The notes below the pieces were generated by a model. The model was given only the letters and a program-made list of their open reading frames with translations. It had not been told where the DNA came from and ran no database searches. The position numbers and the translations under genes were made by a program. This document shows positions 1 to 7,605 of a DNA stretch of 64,000 nt, one piece after another (position 1 is the first letter of the stretch; every line of letters begins with the position of its first letter). The stretch comes from CALFCX01 sp041650595 (GTDB taxonomy: Bacteria; Margulisbacteria; WOR-1; JAKLHX01). The DNA is taken from the NCBI GenBank assembly GCA_041650595.1, contig JBAZKW010000002.1, positions 129,983 through 193,982 of the forward strand, in the 5' to 3' direction.

Positions 1-35
1 CCCCTGAAGAACTCGCTCAGGATGCAAAAAAGTAA
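1..35 (+). CDS. 3' end of an unidentified CDS (partial)
   Basis: The third forward frame reads PEELAQDAKK and then a TAA at 33-35. The composition looks like an ordinary charged protein C-terminus. The gene would converge with the minus-strand NagB-LmbE gene that ends at 51, leaving 15 bases between the stops. Too little is present to name a family, and chance coding cannot be excluded. Confidence 0.3.
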   Translation, partial: PEELAQDAKK

Positions 36-50
36 TGTGGGCAGATAGAT

Positions 51-2012
51 TTACCGCGTCCTAATGAATTCCGCATAGGAGATCCTGCGGAAGATCTCGG
101 CAAAGTTGGGGCCGCCCTTTAGGTAGCCCATCTGCTCAAGCAGCCTTCCCGTCGTCCTATTCCTATCTTGCGCGCGCTCATAGAATTTTCTGTGGTCAAA
201 ACTCGGAAATATTGGATCAAGCTGCGACACGTGGGCTTTGATACATTTTATCTTTTGAGCCATAAGTTTTTTGTCGAAAGGTACTATCACAAGCCCATCC
301 GGCTTATGAAGAGACCATTCCTCATAGGCTCCCCTGTATCCCCAAAATGCCGCGATCCAAAACTGCGGGAGTTTTTCAAAAGCAAGAGCCATTATTTTCG
401 CGCATAACCCGTGAGCTCCGTGAGGGTCGGCCTCGGCACTGTAAAAAACGTGCTGCGGTCTTATATTTAGAATGAGCTCTCTGACCGGCAAAACATCTTT
501 TACGGGATCTATCGGCGCTACGTCTATCAGCCCTCTATGATAGTAATATGGCAAATTCAAAAATATCAGCCTGTTCTGCGCTATCCCAAGGATATCGGCG
601 GCCGCGCGTGATTCTTCCTGCCTTGTCGCTATCCTTGCCTGACGCAAAAACTCCTCTTTTTGCTTTCCTGATATGTTTTTTATCCCATACCTAAGCTTGG
701 ACTGGCTCAAATACTGGCCAAACTTTTTCCTGGCCGCTTTTTCGGTATTTCTTACCGCGTTTTCGCCGCTTACCATGTAGACTATCCAGATATCGTTATT
801 GTTTTCCTTCAGCTTTTTTATCGTAGCAGCCATTGTTATGGCATCATCATCCGGGTGCGGCGAAAAGATCACTATCCTTTTTTTGGACGGAAGAAGCCTT
901 CTGTCATCCGTCGAAATAACATCTTTAAGATATTTTGACGTATCGTTTTTTACCGTATTGATCCCGCCGAAGATCTCTAATTCCCGGTAAGGGATCCCGA
1001 TATTCAGGAGCTGCTGTTCTTTTAATGAGTTGATGCCCGATTTGTGGTGATGCTCCAGGACCTCAAGGACAGCCTCTCTGATGAGAGTTTTGTCCCACTT
1101 TATTTCTTTATATATCTTCCAGGGGGCCTTTATGTGCGGAAGTTCGCTTGCCGCGTCCCTGTCCAAAAGCCAATGAACATTGCTGTGATATTTGAGATAG
1201 CTCGCGGGAAAATTCGGAGAGGGATCAAGTTCATATAGATGCTTTATTACAGGCATTTTCTCTTCCATATTTGCAAGAAGAAGTATTTTGCGGCTTTCGA
1301 GGATGTTTGCGATCCCCAGCGTTAATGCTTTTGCCGGAATATGAAAAGGGATCTCTCTTTTGTAGATCTTTTCACAAATATGCAGGTTCATAAATCTAAA
1401 AGCCGTATCGATCATTGTTTTTTTTGTCAGTGTAACAGGACGGGCCTTATCATTTATTTTTGATCCCGGCTCGTTAAAACCGATATGCCCGCCTTTTATC
1501 CCTATATATTTGCCGCTGGAGTTTTTGACCGGATAAGCGCCGCCCACGCCGAGAATGACCAGATCGGCCATTTCCCTGCCGGTCTTGTCTATTGCTTTTT
1601 TGAGCTTTTGATTATAATATTTCGCGGCCAGTGCCGGCTTTTGACTTTTTTCGACAAAAGGGATATGCCTGTTTTCTTTTTTCGGAGCTCTTGACGGCCC
1701 TATTTTATCGAGTTTTTCATAGAAGATCTTATTCATATAGTACGAATAGCTTAACGGGTGGTCTTTCCCCAATCCAATATATTCATCTAGATTAAAAAAC
1801 ACTACTTCAGAAAAATCTATTGTTCTATCTAGTTCAAATCTTCTTACAAGCTCCGCGTACATCGGGCGCGGAGTATCTCCCGTCGGAAGTATTATCACTG
1901 CGTCTTTGCACGTTTTTACAAGCTGTATTATATGGTCGGCGGCGGCGCGGCCGATCTCATCGGAATTCTTGAAGATCTCGACTGAGGCCGGGCCGTAAAG
2001 ATATTTTTTCAT
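51..2012 (-). CDS. NagB-like deaminase fused to LmbE/PIG-L deacetylase domain
   Basis: Two-domain protein of about 653 aa. The first ~300 residues resemble glucosamine-6-phosphate deaminase (NagB: amino sugar phosphate to fructose-6-phosphate plus ammonia): LPTGDTP near residue 45, FNLDEY near 76, GHIGFNEPGS near 180. The last ~270 residues match the LmbE/PIG-L zinc deacetylase family, with the metal motif SPHPDDD and a late ADPHGAHG. Fusions of this kind are known in Bacteroidetes. Two oddities appear beside the active site: about 15 residues are inserted after GVG, and the Asp of the canonical DGHI motif is Gly (KGGHI), so classical deaminase chemistry is uncertain. The ATG at 2012 is preferred over the TTG at 2015. 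The gene follows the glycosylase gene by 6 bases, so it is probably last in the oxidative-stress operon. A cytoplasmic amino-sugar role is inferred. Confidence 0.8.
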   Translation of the reverse strand: MKKYLYGPASVEIFKNSDEIGRAAADHIIQLVKTCKDAVIILPTGDTPRPMYAELVRRFELDRTIDFSEVVFFNLDEYIGLGKDHPLSYSYYMNKIFYEKLDKIGPSRAPKKENRHIPFVEKSQKPALAAKYYNQKLKKAIDKTGREMADLVILGVGGAYPVKNSSGKYIGIKGGHIGFNEPGSKINDKARPVTLTKKTMIDTAFRFMNLHICEKIYKREIPFHIPAKALTLGIANILESRKILLLANMEEKMPVIKHLYELDPSPNFPASYLKYHSNVHWLLDRDAASELPHIKAPWKIYKEIKWDKTLIREAVLEVLEHHHKSGINSLKEQQLLNIGIPYRELEIFGGINTVKNDTSKYLKDVISTDDRRLLPSKKRIVIFSPHPDDDAITMAATIKKLKENNNDIWIVYMVSGENAVRNTEKAARKKFGQYLSQSKLRYGIKNISGKQKEEFLRQARIATRQEESRAAADILGIAQNRLIFLNLPYYYHRGLIDVAPIDPVKDVLPVRELILNIRPQHVFYSAEADPHGAHGLCAKIMALAFEKLPQFWIAAFWGYRGAYEEWSLHKPDGLVIVPFDKKLMAQKIKCIKAHVSQLDPIFPSFDHRKFYERAQDRNRTTGRLLEQMGYLKGGPNFAEIFRRISYAEFIRTR

Positions 2013-2018
2013 CAACTA

Positions 2019-2645
2019 TTATTTTAACACTTTACCCGTTTCAAGGTACCAGAGATAAAGGTCCAGTTCCGCAAGAGTGAGCTCCAATTTATCAGCCAGT
2101 TTTTTTAATACCAATTCTATTTCAAGATATGTTTTTTTTGTCAGTGTCTTGGGCTCGTTTATCAGACCATGTTCTGCCAGAATGTCCACAATATGAAAAT
2201 CAATAATCGCACAATTATCTCTGCCTATATTTCTCAAAAAGTGGCTCGATTCTTTAAGGCCAAGCCCTTTGATATTGTCTGCGATCCATTGCCTTAGATT
2301 TTCATCATTCTTTAAAGCTTTAAGGTTTTCTACTAAGGCTTTTTTGTGTCGCCTTGCCTCGATTATATATTTAGCTCTTGTATTGGGAAACCTGTGGCCG
2401 CAAGCCTTCAATTTTTTAGCCATTGCGGGGCCCCTGGCCGATAAAAACCCCTTGCCGATCTTTTTCTGTATTTCTATGCCGCGATCGGCGCTAAAATTAG
2501 CCGTCATTATACAAAAACATAGTTCTTTAAATATCTCATCGCCGTTTTTTTTGCCGAGGGCTTTAAAAGACAATATACGGCTATCGATTGTCTTTTTTAT
2601 CGGGGTCTTTTTCAGTTTATTAACGGACCAGATCAATTTTTGCAT
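2019..2645 (-). CDS. ogg: 8-oxoguanine DNA glycosylase / AP lyase (Ogg2-type)
   Basis: Bifunctional base-excision enzyme of the HhH-GPD superfamily, archaeal/Ogg2-like. It would excise 8-oxoguanine and nick the abasic site. The helix-hairpin-helix reads IKGLGLKESSHFLRNIG, with the catalytic Lys in LKESS, followed by the conserved Asp in IIDFHIV. With the start at 2645 (MQKLIWSV) the protein is 208 aa. The frame stays open up to 2681, but that part lies in a CTGAAG inverted repeat and is unlikely to be translated. It sits directly downstream of rubrerythrin, superoxide reductase and rubredoxin on the same strand, so repair of oxidised DNA seems co-expressed with oxygen detoxification. Confidence 0.85.
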   Translation of the reverse strand: MQKLIWSVNKLKKTPIKKTIDSRILSFKALGKKNGDEIFKELCFCIMTANFSADRGIEIQKKIGKGFLSARGPAMAKKLKACGHRFPNTRAKYIIEARRHKKALVENLKALKNDENLRQWIADNIKGLGLKESSHFLRNIGRDNCAIIDFHIVDILAEHGLINEPKTLTKKTYLEIELVLKKLADKLELTLAELDLYLWYLETGKVLK

Positions 2646-2654
2646 TATAAACAG

Positions 2655-2731
2655 AGCTGAAGAACTGAAGCGCTGAAGCAAGGCAAATATCCTGTCTTAT
2701 ACTTCAGCTCTTCAGCCTTCAGCACTTCAGA
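2655..2731. repeat. CTGAAG octad inverted repeat, copy A
   Basis: Three CTGAAG units spaced 8 bases apart (2657, 2665, 2673) face four CTTCAG units (2702, 2710, 2717, 2725) across a short spacer, giving a long imperfect hairpin. A second copy lies at 15572-15629. This copy sits between rubrerythrin and the glycosylase gene, so if that operon is transcribed through, it would form an mRNA hairpin. It could be a REP/MITE-like element. Confidence 0.75.
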
Positions 2732-2735
2732 GCTC

Positions 2736-3314
2736 TTAATAATTCTCGCACAACACTTCGTAATACGCTTGAGGGTGGGCGCATGCCGGGCATTCTTTTG
2801 GTGCGTCTGGCCCTTCATGAACATATCCGCAGTTGCGGCAACGCCATTTAACAGGCTTGTCCTTCTTGAACACTTTCCCTTCTTTCACATTAGCAAGAAG
2901 CTTTCTGTATCTTTTTTCATGTTCGGCCTCGACTTCGGCTATTTCCCTGAACTGTGTTGCAACATCAGGGAATCCTTCCTGATCGGCTGTATCGGCTGCT
3001 TCTTTATAAAGCACGGTCCATTCCAATTTTTCGCCCGCAGCCGCAGCCTCGAGGTTTTGAGCGGTTACCCCTATCACTCCGGAAGGATAAGAAGCTTCGA
3101 TTTTCAGATCTCCTCCCTCGAGAAGTTTAAAATATCTTTTAGCATGCTCTTTTTCATTTTCGGCAGTATCCAAGAATATAGCAGAAATCTGTTCATACCC
3201 TTCTTTTTTTGCTACAGAGGCAAAATACGTATACCTGTTACGCGCCTGTGATTCACCAGCGAACGATGCAAGCAGGTTTTTCTCTGTCTTGGTCCCTTTT
3301 ATCGATTTGGTCAT
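2736..3314 (-). CDS. rbr: rubrerythrin
   Basis: Non-haem diiron peroxidase that reduces hydrogen peroxide in the anaerobe cytoplasm using rubredoxin as donor. The N-terminal ferritin-like four-helix domain carries the Glu/ExxH ligands (FAGESQARNRY, ENEKEHAKRY, EVEAEHEKRY). The C-terminal rubredoxin domain has two Cys pairs (WRCRNCGY and KECPACAHP). The length of 192 aa is typical. The start has a strong Shine-Dalgarno, GAAAGGAAA. It follows superoxide reductase on the same strand, and together they convert superoxide to peroxide and peroxide to water. Confidence 0.97.
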   Translation of the reverse strand: MTKSIKGTKTEKNLLASFAGESQARNRYTYFASVAKKEGYEQISAIFLDTAENEKEHAKRYFKLLEGGDLKIEASYPSGVIGVTAQNLEAAAAGEKLEWTVLYKEAADTADQEGFPDVATQFREIAEVEAEHEKRYRKLLANVKEGKVFKKDKPVKWRCRNCGYVHEGPDAPKECPACAHPQAYYEVLCENY

Positions 3315-3341
3315 TGGTTTTGTTTCCTTTCTATTTTAATT

Positions 3342-3380
3342 GTCATTGCGAGGGGCTTTAGCCCCGAAGCAATCCCAATG
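3342..3380. repeat. dispersed palindrome of the CATTGCGAGG...GAAGCAATC type
   Basis: A nested hairpin: outer arms ATTGC (3345) and GCAAT (3369), inner arms GGGGC and GCCCC with a TTTA loop. The framework CATTGCGAG...GAAGCAAT is, from memory, a repeat common in many bacterial genomes. It lies between superoxide reductase and rubrerythrin. Confidence 0.6.
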
Positions 3381-3381
3381 T

Positions 3382-3762
3382 CTACGCTTTCCACAAACCG
3401 TGGAGATTGCAATATTCTCTGGCAGTAATCGACCCGTCTGCCAATTTAAACACCGCTTCAGGCACTATCCCCGGTTTAAGAAATTCTCTGTAGGACTTGC
3501 TTCCTGCTATCGCTTGCACCCATTCAATATAATGTTTCTCCTCCATCGGATGCGCAACGGAACCGATCTTGACTTTGTATCCGTCAGTAACCTTTTCTAC
3601 CACAGGAACGTGCTTTTCTTTGGCTGCATCGGTAGTGTTGGCCACAAGAAGGTTCATCGGCTGCCCGCAGCAAACCAATTCCCCTCCGCCAACATGCAAA
3701 ACTTCGACTATATTCCCGCAAACCCCGCATTTATACACTTCCAGTCTTTCTTTTACGGCCAT
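3382..3762 (-). CDS. dfx: desulfoferrodoxin / superoxide reductase (two-iron class)
   Basis: Reduces superoxide to peroxide without releasing oxygen. The N-terminal desulforedoxin centre has four cysteines (YKCGVCGN, then LVCCGQ). The C-terminal catalytic centre II shows the His/Cys ligand set, including HYIEWVQ and CNLHGLW. The length of 126 aa is typical of class I enzymes. The Shine-Dalgarno AAAGGAG is well placed. Rubredoxin, its usual electron donor, is immediately upstream and rubrerythrin downstream, so this is the middle of an oxygen/ROS defence operon. Confidence 0.97.
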   Translation of the reverse strand: MAVKERLEVYKCGVCGNIVEVLHVGGGELVCCGQPMNLLVANTTDAAKEKHVPVVEKVTDGYKVKIGSVAHPMEEKHYIEWVQAIAGSKSYREFLKPGIVPEAVFKLADGSITAREYCNLHGLWKA

Positions 3763-3800
3763 GAGATTTTCTCCTTTCTATTCGGATCGTTCTCCCGAAG

Positions 3801-3825
3801 GGCAGCTTGTAAGATGCCTCTACAA
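3801..3825. repeat. short palindrome followed by TCTACAA (degenerate copy)
   Basis: GGCAGCTTGTAAGATGCC forms an imperfect hairpin followed by TCTACAA. It has the same layout as the palindromes at 25517, 29277 and 32524, so it is probably a decayed member of that intergenic family. Confidence 0.4.
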
Positions 3826-3829
3826 TATT

Positions 3830-3991
3830 TTATTTCACTTCCTTGAATTGGTCCTTACTTGCCCCGCATACGGGACAGACCCAGGTGTCCGGTATCTGTT
3901 CAAAAGATGTCCCGGGAGCTATTCCTCCATCGGGATCCCCTTTTACCGGATCATATATATAGCCGCAGACTGTACATTCATATTTTTTCAT
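3830..3991 (-). CDS. rub: rubredoxin
   Basis: A 53-aa electron carrier. The translation begins MKKYECTVCGYIYDPVKGD and ends with DTWVCPVCGASKDQFKEVK, giving the two CxxC pairs that hold one iron. ATG at 3991 is preceded by the strong Shine-Dalgarno GAAAGGAG. The size and the Tyr/Trp core residues are typical. It is likely the electron hub for the adjacent superoxide reductase, rubrerythrin and flavodiiron protein. The neighbouring superoxide reductase start is 67 bases downstream on the same strand. Confidence 0.95.
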   Translation of the reverse strand: MKKYECTVCGYIYDPVKGDPDGGIAPGTSFEQIPDTWVCPVCGASKDQFKEVK

Positions 3992-4044
3992 CGCTTTCTC
4001 CTTTCACTTGTTTTCGCAATCATGGCAAACTAATCATATCTACT

Positions 4045-4869
4045 CTAAATGACCATTTTTAACAAATCAATCATATTATAACTCTCTTTAAACCTTTTGT
4101 AATTTTGATCCCTGATCTCTTCAATCTTTTTCGGATTTTCAACAAAGTGCTTACATGACTCTAAAATATCTTTATATTCGAACATCGAAAGATCGACTTT
4201 TTTGTATGGGTTTATAGGCGATTCTTCCGAAACTATGAAACATTTATTGTTCAATAGATACGATATCCTTACAACCTCAAGGATCTTGCTTTCAAAACTA
4301 TGTACATTCAGAATTATTTTTGCCCTTGAAATGTATTCATCCCTCTCCCTGCCATAAACCCCGAAAAGCACTTTTGTCTTTATCCCGGATATGCCGTCCA
4401 GGATAGCTTTTCTTCTCTCATTCAAGCTCCCATAAAACAATACATCGATATCCTTATCCGCCTTATGTTCTATTGTTTCCAGTTTCTCGTGATAGCCGAT
4501 CGGCAGATATTTGGCTTTTAGGCCTAATTCATTTAAAAATGCGATGTTCTCTTTTGAATAATCCCATATTTCTTTTGCGTTGCACAAAATCGGGCTTAAC
4601 CGGTCGATGAGCCATTTTCTGTCTGTTGGAAGCTGCTTAAGCTGGTATGGAATATATTTAATACTCTTTAAGGTGCTTGGATCTGGTGCCCATAGGTTTG
4701 AACCAAGAACAATATTCACCCTGTCCGGATAAAACCCGTTTATGCTGGTTGTGCAATCGTAAGATAAAGACATTAAAGAGCTTTGTAGTAAAAGAGAGAC
4801 TTCTGCAAACGCATGAGAATGATTATAGCCCTCAGGTTGTATTGTGCAGATGTTAAATTTTTCTGGCAT
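4045..4869 (-). CDS. glycosyltransferase-like protein of unknown specificity
   Basis: A 274-aa soluble protein resembling GT-B glycosyltransferases of the spore-protein/CgeB-like kind: a middle segment DIDVLFYGSLNERR, followed by an Asn-Val-His stretch (IILNVHSFES) and a Glu-rich C-terminal nucleotide-sugar-like region. I do not recognise a precise family. It lies between flavodiiron protein and rubredoxin on the same strand, where a glycosyltransferase is unexpected. By eye the DNA is more A+T-rich than its neighbours, which suggests a later insertion. The Shine-Dalgarno is poorly spaced (AAAAGG directly before the ATG). Confidence 0.5.
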   Translation of the reverse strand: MPEKFNICTIQPEGYNHSHAFAEVSLLLQSSLMSLSYDCTTSINGFYPDRVNIVLGSNLWAPDPSTLKSIKYIPYQLKQLPTDRKWLIDRLSPILCNAKEIWDYSKENIAFLNELGLKAKYLPIGYHEKLETIEHKADKDIDVLFYGSLNERRKAILDGISGIKTKVLFGVYGRERDEYISRAKIILNVHSFESKILEVVRISYLLNNKCFIVSEESPINPYKKVDLSMFEYKDILESCKHFVENPKKIEEIRDQNYKRFKESYNMIDLLKMVI

Positions 4870-4880
4870 CCTTTTTATCT

Positions 4881-6059
4881 CTAAAGGGTCGCTCTATGCT
4901 TGTTCGAAATTGAAAGGGCCAATCCCTTTATCTTCTCTATATCCTCAGGCTTCGGATATCCCTTTGCTATTACCGGCTCAATTATTTCAGCTTTTAAATT
5001 GGGCATAAGGCCCGTTATAGTTTCGACCAGCTTTGATCCCCAACCAAAGGACCCTATCATAGAAACGAACTTCGTTTTTGGCCGCAGGGCATTTGCCAGA
5101 TACGCGGTATACACTGCCTGCGGATGAGCTTGTGCCAATACCGCAGAAGCCCCGACAACAACCGTTGCCGCATCCACCAAAGACATTGCAAGCTCTCCGA
5201 TATCTGTTTTTGGCAGATTAAAAGGTTTTGCTTCCACGCCAAGCTTAATAAGTTCGCCCGTAAGATATTCGGCCATTTTTTCTACGCTGCCGTGCATTGA
5301 CACATAAGGCAGAACCACTTCATTCTTCACCGTGTCGCTTGTCCAATCTTTATAGGCTTCGATAATAAATTTTGGCGATTGATAAACCGGCCCATGGCTT
5401 GGACAAACTGTTTTAATTTCATATTGTTCCAGTGTTTTTAGATGGTTTTTTATGCTCGTGCGGAAAGGCATCATTATTTCTGCGTAATATCTTTTTGCCG
5501 ACTTATAAGTATCAGCCTCGCTTCCCACAAACAGCTCGCTGGATGCCAAATGAGAGCCCAAAAAATCGCACGAGAAAAGGATTTTATCTTCGTGAAGATA
5601 TGTAAACATTGTCTCGGGCCAATGCACCCACGGAGCAATTATAAATTCCAGGGTTTTGCCGCCCAGTGATAGCTTCTCCCTGTCCGATATCACCTCAAAT
5701 TTCCCGTCGGGTATAAGAAGCAGGTCTTGCAGCATAGTTTTGCATTTTGCGTTCGTCACAACCTTGGCTTCCGGGAACCAGGCAAGGACATCCGGAATAG
5801 ACCCGGAATGGTCCTGCTCGGCATGATGGCAGATTATATAGTCAATTTTCTTTATTCCTAATTCTTTCAGATTTTCTTTTAGCGACTCTTTTTTTCGCGG
5901 GTCGACCGTGTCTATTAGGGCGGTTTTTTCGGAACCTATAACTAGATAAGAATTGTAACTGGTGCCGTCGGGCAGAGGAATAAGTTCATCAAACAGCCTC
6001 CTGTCAAAATCTATCGCGCCGACAGAATATATATCGTCCTTTACTTTTCTTGCGGCCAT
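4881..6059 (-). CDS. fprA: flavodiiron protein (rubredoxin:oxygen/NO oxidoreductase)
   Basis: Reduces oxygen to water (or NO to N2O) in anaerobes. The N-terminal metallo-beta-lactamase-like domain carries the diiron ligand motif HHAEQDHSG, followed by a later HWPETMF and a CPSHGPVY. The C-terminal flavodoxin domain binds FMN from about residue 255 (LPYVSMHGSVEKMAEYL, then GSFGWGSKL). The length of 392 aa is typical of two-domain class A proteins with no fused rubredoxin, matching the separate rubredoxin gene downstream. The Shine-Dalgarno GGAGGGAAA is strong. An upstream flavin reductase may also feed electrons. Confidence 0.96.
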   Translation of the reverse strand: MAARKVKDDIYSVGAIDFDRRLFDELIPLPDGTSYNSYLVIGSEKTALIDTVDPRKKESLKENLKELGIKKIDYIICHHAEQDHSGSIPDVLAWFPEAKVVTNAKCKTMLQDLLLIPDGKFEVISDREKLSLGGKTLEFIIAPWVHWPETMFTYLHEDKILFSCDFLGSHLASSELFVGSEADTYKSAKRYYAEIMMPFRTSIKNHLKTLEQYEIKTVCPSHGPVYQSPKFIIEAYKDWTSDTVKNEVVLPYVSMHGSVEKMAEYLTGELIKLGVEAKPFNLPKTDIGELAMSLVDAATVVVGASAVLAQAHPQAVYTAYLANALRPKTKFVSMIGSFGWGSKLVETITGLMPNLKAEIIEPVIAKGYPKPEDIEKIKGLALSISNKHRATL

Positions 6060-6080
6060 AATATTTCCCTCCTTCTGTTT

Positions 6081-7016
6081 TTATCTGGTGCCCAGGAACA
6101 AGATCCACAAAGGCAGATAAATAATAGCACCTAGTGTGGATATGAGTGTGAGCGAAGCAGTGGTCTCTTTATAAAAATCGTAGCGCTCGCTTAAGACTAT
6201 CATGGATATTGCAACTGGCATGGCTGCCATGAGCACGGAGACCGTTGCCGGCAAGCCGGTTATCCCGAAATAAAACATAGAAGCGATCGCGGCTGCGGGC
6301 ATAATGACCGCTCTCACTATACTCAAAATAAGTGCCTTTAAAAGACCCTTGTATTTTCTGCCGTACAGAAAGAGTCCCAACATGAACAATGACACCGTTG
6401 CCGTGGTCCCTCCGAGCATGTGCAGGGAAGAAGATAAGAATATCGGGAGCCTTATCCTGATCAATGAGAAGGCAAGCCCTAACAAAATAGATAATATCAG
6501 AGGGTTCTTGGAAAACTTTACAGTCAGCGTCTTTGCTGCGGATAAAAATGATGCGCTTCCGATCTTATAGAGCTCCAGCACTAGTATTGTCATAAAAACA
6601 CCTGTCACCGAGATAGAAGCGGAAGAAAGTACTGAGAGCCTCTCTGCCGCGATACCGGGAAAAGCAAAAAGCATGAACGGTATTCCGAAAAAGGCATAGC
6701 TTCCAAAAACGGTCGAGAACACCAAAAAATAGAACTGCTCCTTTTTGAGCCGAAAAACAAAAGAAAGCAACAGATAAAAGAGCACAACCGCAACCGGAGG
6801 AATAGCTGTCGCGACCATATAAGACAATACCTGTCTGCTCATCAAGAGTTCCGACATGTTCACGAAAAAAAGCGCCGGCAGTGCGAGGAAGAAAACATAA
6901 GAAGAAAATATCTTCTCGTCTCCGGATTTAAAAATATGAAAATGCCTGGATGCAAAGCCGATCGCTATCAACAAGATTATGGGGACGATAGTTCTTATAA
7001 TCACTTCAAGCATCAT
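6081..7016 (-). CDS. AEC family permease (auxin efflux carrier / malate permease type)
   Basis: An integral inner-membrane protein of 311 aa with about ten hydrophobic segments split into two halves around residue 160, the layout of the bile acid/AEC superfamily. The N-terminus (TIVPIILLIAIGFASRHF) and the C-terminal VLMAAMPVAISMIVLSERY fit the family. Bacterial members export or exchange organic acids, but the substrate cannot be read from sequence. The ATG overlaps the stop of the flavin reductase gene (ATGA), so translational coupling is likely. Its link to the oxygen-defence genes is positional only. Confidence 0.8.
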   Translation of the reverse strand: MMLEVIIRTIVPIILLIAIGFASRHFHIFKSGDEKIFSSYVFFLALPALFFVNMSELLMSRQVLSYMVATAIPPVAVVLFYLLLSFVFRLKKEQFYFLVFSTVFGSYAFFGIPFMLFAFPGIAAERLSVLSSASISVTGVFMTILVLELYKIGSASFLSAAKTLTVKFSKNPLILSILLGLAFSLIRIRLPIFLSSSLHMLGGTTATVSLFMLGLFLYGRKYKGLLKALILSIVRAVIMPAAAIASMFYFGITGLPATVSVLMAAMPVAISMIVLSERYDFYKETTASLTLISTLGAIIYLPLWILFLGTR

Positions 7017-7531
7017 GATTTATTGTCCGGTATATATGTGGGCGCGGCTTTTGGAGATTTGCCGCCTTTAACGAGATGATAAAAATCATAGGTCATCGGC
7101 TCCGCGTCGCCAAGGACCTCGCCACCCGAGATTTTTCCCACGAATATCGTGTGAGTCCCAACGTCCAATTTTGAAACAGCCTTTGCATCGAGCCAGGTAA
7201 CAGAGTTTTCTATAACTACAGGAGTCCCCGAAGGGCTTAATATGTGTTTTATATCTTTGAATTTGTCTAAATCCCTGCCGCTTTTAAATCCGAATTGCCC
7301 GATGAATTTCATCGGCGCTTCTTTTGAAAGCACCGATACCGAAAACACACCGCTTTCGGAAATAAATTCGTGCGTGTAATTTTGTGTATTTATGCAAACG
7401 GCTATCTGTGCCGGCTCGGAGGTGACCTGAAAGACCGTATTTGCTATCTGTCCGTTGATAGAACCATCGTTTTTCCTTGAAGATATGATATAAACGCCGT
7501 AGTTTATTTTTCTAAGCGCATTTAGGTCCAT
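7013..7531 (-). CDS. flavin reductase-like FMN-binding protein
   Basis: A 172-aa protein with the split-barrel flavin reductase fold. It starts MDLNALRKINYGVYIISS and contains NTVFQVTSEPAQIAVCIN and GVFSVSVLSKEAP. In Moorella and relatives this domain, fused to rubredoxin (high-molecular-weight rubredoxin), donates electrons to flavodiiron protein. Here the two parts are separate genes in one operon, so an NAD(P)H to flavin to rubredoxin to FprA chain is a reasonable inference. No Shine-Dalgarno precedes the ATG. A TGnTATAAT box ends 10 bases upstream, suggesting a very short leader. Confidence 0.88.
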   Translation of the reverse strand: MDLNALRKINYGVYIISSRKNDGSINGQIANTVFQVTSEPAQIAVCINTQNYTHEFISESGVFSVSVLSKEAPMKFIGQFGFKSGRDLDKFKDIKHILSPSGTPVVIENSVTWLDAKAVSKLDVGTHTIFVGKISGGEVLGDAEPMTYDFYHLVKGGKSPKAAPTYIPDNKS

Positions 7532-7541
7532 AAGTAAAGAG

Positions 7542-7550
7542 ATTATAACA
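7542..7550 (-). promoter_or_regulatory. extended -10 promoter for flavin reductase operon
   Basis: On the minus strand this reads TGTTATAAT, an extended -10, with 10 bases to the ATG at 7531 and no Shine-Dalgarno between. No good -35 is seen. It is the likely promoter of the whole oxidative-stress operon. Confidence 0.5.
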
Positions 7551-7605
7551 TGTAAAGGGATTTAGCCGATCTTGAATATCTGGATACCAAGGACAGATTA
7601 GGTGT

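Noticed and set aside
2646..2681. N-terminal extension of the Ogg gene beyond 2645
   Set aside because: The extra codons fall inside the CTGAAG inverted repeat and have no ribosome site; the ATG at 2645 matches the family start.
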